DNA of 13,296 nucleotides from an uncultured Bacteroidales bacterium (GTDB lineage Bacteria > Bacteroidota > Bacteroidia > Bacteroidales > UBA932): contig CAMJHJ010000043.1 in assembly GCA_946405485.1 (NCBI GenBank), positions 1 to 13,296 on the forward strand. Reading direction: 5' to 3'. The translations under genes and the position numbers were made by a program. Positions 1 to 5,693 of the stretch are shown here, piece after piece. Under the pieces are notes generated by a model. That model was not told where the DNA came from. It worked only from the letters and a program-made list of their open reading frames with translations, and made no database searches. Position 1 is the first letter of the stretch, and every line of letters begins with the position of its first letter.

Positions 1-2711
1 CCATCCTCGGGGAGATAGCTGATGATCATTTTCGCAATCGCATGAGCCTGAGCGAGATAGGCAGGATCTCCCGTCTTCTCGGCCATCATGGTATATCCAT
101 ACAGACCCCATGCCTGTCCGCGCGCCCATGCCGAGTCATCGGAAAGGCCCTGGGCGGTCTGCTGATGCCGGACGGCACCCGTCTCGGGATCATAATCCAC
201 AACGTGGAAAGTGGTGTAGTCATCGCGGAAATGATGTTTCATCGTCGTATTGGCATGCGTCATAGCGATGGTTTTCAGGGAATCTGTCCCGCTCAGGCGA
301 TAACCTTCCATCAACAGTTCCAGATTCATCATATTGTCGATGATGACCGGATAGAGCCAGTCACCGTTCCTGCCTTTCGAGTTCCAGCTCTTGATGACGC
401 CGGTCTTGGGATTGAAACGCCTGGTCAGGGCGTTCGCCGCCGTAACGACCGGCTCGGCCCAGCGTTCCTCTCCGGTCAGGCGGAGGGCGTTTCCGAAGCT
501 GCAGTTGATCTGGAAGCCGATGTCGTGGTCGTGGGCGACGCTCTTGATGCCGTCCAGTTTCAGGGTGTTTTTCTCAGCCAGTTTCCGGACCTCTTCATCT
601 CCGGTGTACTTCCAAACATACCACAGGCTTCCGGGATAGAAGCCGCTGCACCACCAGTTCAGGTTGGAAGGGATGAATTCTCCCTTGTCAAAGGAACGGG
701 GCATCTGGCTGTCGGACAGGCGGCTGTCCATCTGGATCATCTGGACTTTGGCTATATCGAAGACCCGGTCTGTCAACTGGTCCATTGTCTCGATGGCCGG
801 ACTGACGGTGAAGACATAGGTATCCTTGACCTTGGGGGTCTTGGCGGTCAGGCTGATACGGTAGACTTCGGAACCCCAGACGTTCGAAAGCCGGGGGTCC
901 GTCAGGGCCTTCGTCTCGATGGAGGCCGTGAATTTGCGCTTGTCATAACTGAGTACGGCCGCCTGTCCTTTCGCAGCGATACGGACCATGCCGGGCGTGG
1001 AAATGTCCACCTTCCCCCAGGTCATGAAGTTGATTACATTGGGCGCGACGGCCTTGCTCAGGACGAAATCATCCTTGAGCGTGAGGACTCTATCCTTGAG
1101 GGTGCAGGAACGGACCCACTTCCGGACTTGCGCCTCTTCGGGATAAGCCTTGGAGATATCCGTCGAGTATGTCATCCGCGCAGGGTCGAAAGACGAACCC
1201 GTCGCCTTGAACTCATTCCCATTGCGCTGGGCGACGCCGTTGATCATCGGGACATTGTGATAATTGCTCTGCATGGTCCAGATGGTATAACGCTCGCCGG
1301 AGAAGGTCTGGCGGGTATAGGTCCCGACACCGACATCGATGAGAAGCGGGATGGTATTGACATAGAAGGACACCGTACCGCAGTCGTTATGGTTGTGGCT
1401 CTCATTGTTGTAACCGCCCTTGGTCGCAACAAACAGGCCCTCATCCGTCATGTAGCAGACATCGGTCTGCGGATACCAGGTATACGCCGGATGCTCGAAG
1501 GCAGGCTTTTCCGCCGCCAATGCCTTTTCAACGGTGAGGGCTGCAAGCGTCCGGTAGACATCAGCACCGCTGGAGATGTTCCGCTCCGGCGTGTAAAGGG
1601 TAGCCGCATATCCTTTCAGGATCGGGCTATTCACCGCCTCACCGAAACGGTAGATCAGGAACGGGCTTCCGCCACCCCGGGCGGAGGCATCGGCGAAATT
1701 GACGACCCATCCTTTCCCCACATAAGAGCGGGCGATATATTCACCCATATTGCGGAGCATCGGATGGTCGAAAAGGCCGAGTTTTCCCCCGGTGATGCGG
1801 CCCAGCAGCTCCAGATAGTCGCAGGCAGCTCCGGCTGCCCGGTCCCAATAACCGGGTCCCTCATCACAGGCTCCGTCTTCCTGGGTGTAGTTCAAAAATT
1901 CATCCACGGACTGCATGGACAGCCAGACCGCATCGGTCAGACGGTCAGGGTCATTCTCCAGCAACATGAAGGCATTCAAGGCGTTGTAGTTGCACCAGGG
2001 GGTCCAGTTGTTGCTCCTTCCTTTCTTGGGGCTGCGCACCATCCACCAGAAACTGTCGTTTGTCAGGAAGACATCCAGGATCCGGCGTTTCAATTCATGG
2101 TAGAGCCGGCGGGAAATCTCCGGATCGGTCTTGTCGAGCTCGTCGTGCAGATAATAATAGACCCATGACAGCAGATTCGAAGTCGTGCCGGCCGTCAGGT
2201 CAAACACCGGATCGTCCCAGGCCTGGATGGCACGGCGGGATTTCTGAAGGGAATTATGGGCTGTATTGGCCCAGGACGTGGATTCGGAGAAGACATAGAT
2301 GCCGTTGATGATCTGATCGAGGAAGCGCCCCTTACCTTCGGCGAGTTCGGCCATCAGCAGGGATGACAACGCGGACAGGTTTGCGCTCTTATCTCCGTCC
2401 CAGCGCGCTCCCGAGCGCTCAAACTCGAGATAGTCGGTGGCCTTGATGACCCGCCAGGTATAATCCAGGCATTTTTCGCCCGCCTCGATGAAAGCCGCTT
2501 TCCGGTCACCCAGGAAACGGTCCCATCCCGCCCGGTCGGAATAGGCCGGGAAATCGACCCACTTCTGGTTCAGGACGAGCGCCTGGCGGACGTCCTCCTT
2601 GCTGTATTTCGTCGTCAGGAAATAGCGCGGCGTGTATACCGATGCGAAGGCCGGCGAAAGGGCCGCCGCCAGCAGGCAGAGGGAAAGAAAGACTTTGATA
2701 AAAGTTTTCAT
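1..2711 (-). CDS. Heparinase II/III-type polysaccharide lyase fused to GH88 unsaturated glucuronyl hydrolase (3' end outside window)
   Basis: The frame from the ATG at 2711 stays open for 903 codons to the left edge; I read every codon and found no stop. Residues 1-23 (MKTFIKVF...SPAFA) form a signal peptidase I leader with no convincing lipobox, so a periplasmic location is inferred. The lyase part shows NNWTPWCNYN (234-243), DEGPGYW with Tyr288, and SHNHNDCG (438-445) followed by LLIDVGVG (Asp459) and YHNVP (His485), the pattern of heparinase II/III-like toroid plus beta-sandwich lyases. The GH88 part starts near 650: PRSF (671), WWCSGFYPG (686-694), HDHDIGF with Asp730, IIDNMMNLELL with Asp792, and DDSAWARGQAWG (858-869). 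Asp730 and Asp792 match the two catalytic Asp of Bacillus unsaturated glucuronyl hydrolase (Asp88, Asp149). About 100-150 GH88 residues should lie beyond the edge. Inferred role: beta-eliminative cleavage of a uronate polymer, then removal of the unsaturated uronyl end. The lyase family number and substrate cannot be assigned by eye. Confidence 0.93.
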   Translation of the reverse strand, partial: MKTFIKVFLSLCLLAAALSPAFASVYTPRYFLTTKYSKEDVRQALVLNQKWVDFPAYSDRAGWDRFLGDRKAAFIEAGEKCLDYTWRVIKATDYLEFERSGARWDGDKSANLSALSSLLMAELAEGKGRFLDQIINGIYVFSESTSWANTAHNSLQKSRRAIQAWDDPVFDLTAGTTSNLLSWVYYYLHDELDKTDPEISRRLYHELKRRILDVFLTNDSFWWMVRSPKKGRSNNWTPWCNYNALNAFMLLENDPDRLTDAVWLSMQSVDEFLNYTQEDGACDEGPGYWDRAAGAACDYLELLGRITGGKLGLFDHPMLRNMGEYIARSYVGKGWVVNFADASARGGGSPFLIYRFGEAVNSPILKGYAATLYTPERNISSGADVYRTLAALTVEKALAAEKPAFEHPAYTWYPQTDVCYMTDEGLFVATKGGYNNESHNHNDCGTVSFYVNTIPLLIDVGVGTYTRQTFSGERYTIWTMQSNYHNVPMINGVAQRNGNEFKATGSSFDPARMTYSTDISKAYPEEAQVRKWVRSCTLKDRVLTLKDDFVLSKAVAPNVINFMTWGKVDISTPGMVRIAAKGQAAVLSYDKRKFTASIETKALTDPRLSNVWGSEVYRISLTAKTPKVKDTYVFTVSPAIETMDQLTDRVFDIAKVQMIQMDSRLSDSQMPRSFDKGEFIPSNLNWWCSGFYPGSLWYVWKYTGDEEVRKLAEKNTLKLDGIKSVAHDHDIGFQINCSFGNALRLTGEERWAEPVVTAANALTRRFNPKTGVIKSWNSKGRNGDWLYPVIIDNMMNLELLMEGYRLSGTDSLKTIAMTHANTTMKHHFRDDYTTFHVVDYDPETGAVRHQQTAQGLSDDSAWARGQAWGLYGYTMMAEKTGDPAYLAQAHAIAKMIISYLPED

Positions 2712-2756
2712 GGTAAGTGAAGTTGGTGATTGTTCAGTGTTATTTCAAGATTCAGT

Positions 2757-2788
2757 TAAAGTTACGAAACAAAAAGTGAAATAGCAAA
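2757..2788 (-). promoter_or_regulatory. Bacteroides-type promoter for the lyase-GH88 gene
   Basis: On the minus strand TTTG (2785-2788) is followed by a 20-base spacer and TAACTTTA (2757-2764). The Bacteroidota sigma-ABfr consensus is TTTG, 19-21 bases, TAnnTTTG, so only the last base of the -7 box differs. Transcription would begin near 2750, giving a leader of about 40 bases before the ATG at 2711. The -33 box touches the base of the terminator hairpin at 2789. Together these suggest the enzyme gene has its own promoter, separate from the transporter operon. Confidence 0.72.
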
Positions 2789-2830
2789 GAAGAAGGCGGC
2801 CCTGTTCATGCTGACGGGGCCGCCCTCTTC
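2789..2830 (-). terminator. Hairpin terminator after the SusCD/lipoprotein operon
   Basis: Positions 2789-2802 pair with 2817-2830 in a 14-bp stem with one A/C mismatch (2794/2825), a GC-rich upper half and a 14-base loop. On the minus strand the hairpin is followed by TTTGCTATTTC and then CTTTTTG, a broken T-rich tail. It lies about 20 bases past the lipoprotein stop codon, where an intrinsic terminator or a read-through attenuator would be expected. The T tail is imperfect, so termination may be partial. Confidence 0.7.
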
Positions 2831-2850
2831 TCAGAAAAAACTACTTGTTA

Positions 2851-3897
2851 TCAGATCGCCTTCAAGGTATAAACCTCACGGACGACCGCCCGGTCGCGCT
2901 GGACGAGATAATCGGTGGCTTTGTAAACATTGCCCGCCGCATCGGTCAGCGTGAAGGTATAGGTGACGACATAACGGTCTTTGTTGCTGAAACGGTTGTA
3001 AGCGCTGCTGGTGTCAAGCTTGTAGGTTCCGCTTCCGCTGACCTGATAGTCGGCTCCTGCCGGCGCGCTGATGGTGACGTTCTCCCCGTTGTGCGTGAAC
3101 ACGAGGGTGGGCGTCAGCTTCATCTTCGTACCCTTGAGGGCCTGCTTCATCGTGGAAGTATGCCTGCCGGTCGTGGTCAGCATCACGTGCTCGTTGCCGG
3201 TGACATCGTGGTTGAAATCATCGGGAACCTTATATTCGACCGTCTCCTTCGTGCCGTCCTTCATGGTGATGGAGGCCGATCCGTAATGGAACCAGTTGCC
3301 GTGGAGCTCCGTGATGTACTTGATGCCGAACATCGTGAAGTCCTTCGGTTCGATGGTCCACTCGTTCGAGAAACGACGGTCTGCGGAAGGTACCGCCGGC
3401 AGACCCACGAGCAGGCTGTCCAGGTCGGATGTGCCGGTCATCACCAGAGGGACGACGTAAGTGTTCTTGATGGCATCCGGATCGTTGAAGAAGGCTTCCG
3501 TCAGCTGCACGGTGATACCTCCGTTGTACTCTCCCTTCGGAATGGTGATCTTATTCTCGTCACTCAAGGTGTAGTAGGACCTGGGGAGGGCCTTGATCAC
3601 ATCTCCGTTGGCGAACGCGACGCCGTTGCAGAGCGACTCGTCCACCTTGAAGTTGATGACGCGGTCGACCTTGTTCTGATATACGCCGCCCATGGCAGCG
3701 GAAATGACGAACTTGCCGGCATTGTCGTTGTCGTTGGGATATACGTCATTGCCCAATACGAGTGTCCTGACTGGGAACTGATAGGGGAAATAACCCGTAG
3801 TATAGGTGTAATCAGGGAAATCCGTATTAAAGTTGTGACATCCCACCAGCGTGAGTGCGGCAACTAAAAAAGTGAATGTTCTCTTTTTCATAATCAT
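2851..3897 (-). CDS. Surface glycan-binding-type lipoprotein with DUF1735 and DUF5627-like domains
   Basis: The protein has 348 residues. It begins MIMKKRTF and has a lipobox LTLVGC with Cys20, so it is a lipoprotein, probably displayed on the outer surface. Residues about 30-165 resemble DUF1735 (the N-terminal domain of BT_3987-like proteins), a beta-sandwich seen in many PUL lipoproteins; the YPNDNDNAGKF and YVVPLVMTG segments fit. Residues about 185-345, starting with FTMFGIKYITELHGNWFHYG, resemble DUF5627. No catalytic motif is visible, so glycan binding is inferred from context. The gene follows the second SusD after 15 bases and closes the operon before the hairpin at 2789. Two in-frame ATGs (3897 and 3891) could be the start; both keep a good leader, and MKKRTF from 3891 is equally plausible. 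Confidence 0.9.
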   Translation of the reverse strand: MIMKKRTFTFLVAALTLVGCHNFNTDFPDYTYTTGYFPYQFPVRTLVLGNDVYPNDNDNAGKFVISAAMGGVYQNKVDRVINFKVDESLCNGVAFANGDVIKALPRSYYTLSDENKITIPKGEYNGGITVQLTEAFFNDPDAIKNTYVVPLVMTGTSDLDSLLVGLPAVPSADRRFSNEWTIEPKDFTMFGIKYITELHGNWFHYGSASITMKDGTKETVEYKVPDDFNHDVTGNEHVMLTTTGRHTSTMKQALKGTKMKLTPTLVFTHNGENVTISAPAGADYQVSGSGTYKLDTSSAYNRFSNKDRYVVTYTFTLTDAAGNVYKATDYLVQRDRAVVREVYTLKAI

Positions 3898-3912
3898 TCG
3901 GTTTTCATTGTT

Positions 3913-5673
3913 TTACCACCCCTGGTTCTGGACAAAGGAAAACTTCATCACTTCGTTGAACGGGATAGGGCCGTAAATCATATAAGGTTTGAATTCGCGT
4001 TTCTCAACCTCCACCGTCTTATAGGTACCGTTCTCCAAACGGATACCTTTGGCGGGCTCGGTGAGGTTATCCTTCCACCTTCTGAGATCCCAGAACCGGG
4101 CACCTTCGAAGCTCAGCTCGATACGGCGCTCGTTGTGGATGAGCTTGCGCATCTCTTCCTTGGAAGTGACGCTCGCGAGATATTCATCCGGCTGGGTGAT
4201 CCCTGCGCGCTTGCGGATCTCGGCGATGACCTCTCGGGCAGAATAACCGTTGGAACCCTTTCCATCCGGACCCCAGGCCTCGTTCGCCGCCTCGGCGTAG
4301 TTCAGGAAGATTTCCGTGGAACGGATGATCGGGATGATGTGCTTCTGCGTGCTCGTCTTGCCGGTCTCCATGCTCACATCCTCACGGAGGTGCTTCCGCA
4401 TGTAGTAACCCGTACGCGTGGAGTATTCGGTCTTGTCGACACCGTCGTTGGTCGTGCCGTCCAGGATGTGGATCGTCTTGTTCCACTCCGTGCTCATGTC
4501 ATAGACCACGATCTGGGCCAGACGGGGATCACGGTTGGCATAAGGGTGCTGGGGATCGTAACCGGACGCAGCCTTGTCGATGGGATATCCGTTCTTCATC
4601 GGGAAGGCGTCTACGAAGTTCTGGGTCGGGTTGATACGGCCGTGACCGAACACGGTCGGGGCGTAGTTGTCACCCTCCCAGGTGTTGATTTCCTGCATCT
4701 CGCGGCGCCAGATCATCTCTTGGGTATCCTTCTTGTTGCCGTCGTTCAGGTCGGAATCCGTCACCTGCTCCTTCAGCCAGAAGATATTGCCCTTGGGATC
4801 GAGATAACTCAGTCCGCCGAGATCGGAGAGGACCTTCGCATTCGCGTTGGCCGCAGCCTCCCAGAGAGAAGTGCTGCCGGACTCATTGAAACGGGGGCTT
4901 GCGGCAAGCAGGGCCAGGCGAGCCTTGTAGGCCAGCGCGATACGGCCGCTCATGCGCTGGGTGAAACCACCGCCGAAAACGAAGTTGTACTGGTCGACCG
5001 AAAGCTTGAGACTCGCATACTTGGCCGGTACGGAAGATACATCCTCATAATCCATCGGAAGGTACTCGATGGCCTTGTCAAAGTCCTTGTTGGCGCTTTC
5101 GACACTCTCGGCAAAGGTCTGACGCGGAGCGGCAAAATCCTCCAAGTTACTGACCAGCGTATTATACTCCGGGATACCGAGCAGCGTCCCGTCCGTTCCC
5201 ACGCCGGCATGGTTCTGAAGCAGGAAATACTTCATGACACCGCGCAGGGCATAGGCCTCACCGGATAGACGCATCTTGAAGGCTTCGTTCTGAGCCGGAT
5301 CCGATTGTTTCCAGTTGACTTTGTCGATGATGGACAGGAAGTCGTTCAGGTTCATGATACTCCGGTAACAGACCGTCCACATGTCCTGGGCGTTCGACAG
5401 GGAGCTCCAGGATCCCGTGGCCAACAAACGATAGGTGTTCGTAGCCTGGTTGGAAACGGCGTCGTCCGTAGCGACTTCGTCGAAACGGAATGTCCGGTAG
5501 GGCAACTGCGTATATGCATAGTCGAGCAACCCTTCCGCGTACTGGGGACGGCTGATGACCTGGTCTTTGTTCATGCGGAAGTTCTCCTCCGGATTGAACG
5601 GATCATCACATCCCGCGACGGAGAAAAGCGCCGGGATCAAAGCTAAAGCGAAAAGTATTCTGTAGTGTTTCAT
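3913..5673 (-). CDS. SusD/RagB-family outer-membrane nutrient-binding lipoprotein (second pair)
   Basis: The protein has 586 residues. The leader ends in the lipobox FSVAGC with Cys22, so the mature protein is a surface lipoprotein. SusD family marks are the TPR-like helix GEAYALRGVMKYFLL (about 138-152), a C-terminal segment RRIELSFEGARFWDLRRW (about 516-533) and the family ending QNQGW. SusD proteins act as a lid over the SusC barrel and hold the oligosaccharide for import. The gene starts 20 bases after the stop of the SusC at 5694, so these two form a pair. Length is normal for the family (about 500-650). It is clearly different in sequence from the other SusD in this operon (8592-10418), so the two pairs do not look like a recent duplication. 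Confidence 0.96.
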   Translation of the reverse strand: MKHYRILFALALIPALFSVAGCDDPFNPEENFRMNKDQVISRPQYAEGLLDYAYTQLPYRTFRFDEVATDDAVSNQATNTYRLLATGSWSSLSNAQDMWTVCYRSIMNLNDFLSIIDKVNWKQSDPAQNEAFKMRLSGEAYALRGVMKYFLLQNHAGVGTDGTLLGIPEYNTLVSNLEDFAAPRQTFAESVESANKDFDKAIEYLPMDYEDVSSVPAKYASLKLSVDQYNFVFGGGFTQRMSGRIALAYKARLALLAASPRFNESGSTSLWEAAANANAKVLSDLGGLSYLDPKGNIFWLKEQVTDSDLNDGNKKDTQEMIWRREMQEINTWEGDNYAPTVFGHGRINPTQNFVDAFPMKNGYPIDKAASGYDPQHPYANRDPRLAQIVVYDMSTEWNKTIHILDGTTNDGVDKTEYSTRTGYYMRKHLREDVSMETGKTSTQKHIIPIIRSTEIFLNYAEAANEAWGPDGKGSNGYSAREVIAEIRKRAGITQPDEYLASVTSKEEMRKLIHNERRIELSFEGARFWDLRRWKDNLTEPAKGIRLENGTYKTVEVEKREFKPYMIYGPIPFNEVMKFSFVQNQGW

Positions 5674-5693
5674 GACTTTTTCGTGTTTTAAGG

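Larger units (their letters stand above)
2712..2850. other. Intergenic region between lipoprotein and lyase-GH88 genes
   Basis: This 139-base stretch is the only sizeable gap in the window. It is AT-richer than the flanking genes. It holds the hairpin at 2789-2830, the promoter at 2757-2788, and an untranslated leader of about 40 bases with no obvious Shine-Dalgarno sequence. I see no small gene, repeat or riboswitch-like structure in it. Confidence 0.75.

Noticed and set aside
650..850. Possibility that the lyase and GH88 are two adjacent genes
   Set aside because: There is no stop codon in frame, and the in-frame Met residues at 643, 658 and 661 are not followed by a signal peptide, which a separate periplasmic GH88 would need. 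Internal initiation cannot be fully excluded.
42..2168. 708-codon open frame on the plus strand
   Set aside because: It is codon-aligned antisense to the lyase-GH88 gene, has no recognisable domain and has a composition typical of shadow frames; the minus strand shows two clear enzyme families.
2845..3867. 340-codon plus-strand frame
   Set aside because: It overlaps almost all of the lipoprotein gene, which has a clear lipobox and domains on the minus strand.
3894..3908. Four-codon reading frame (MKTE) overlapping the start of the lipoprotein gene
   Set aside because: It is too short to support as a leader peptide and can arise by chance in this AT-rich junction.
4135..5268. 377-codon plus-strand frame
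   Set aside because: It is the antisense shadow of the SusD gene at 3913-5673, with no leader or domain.
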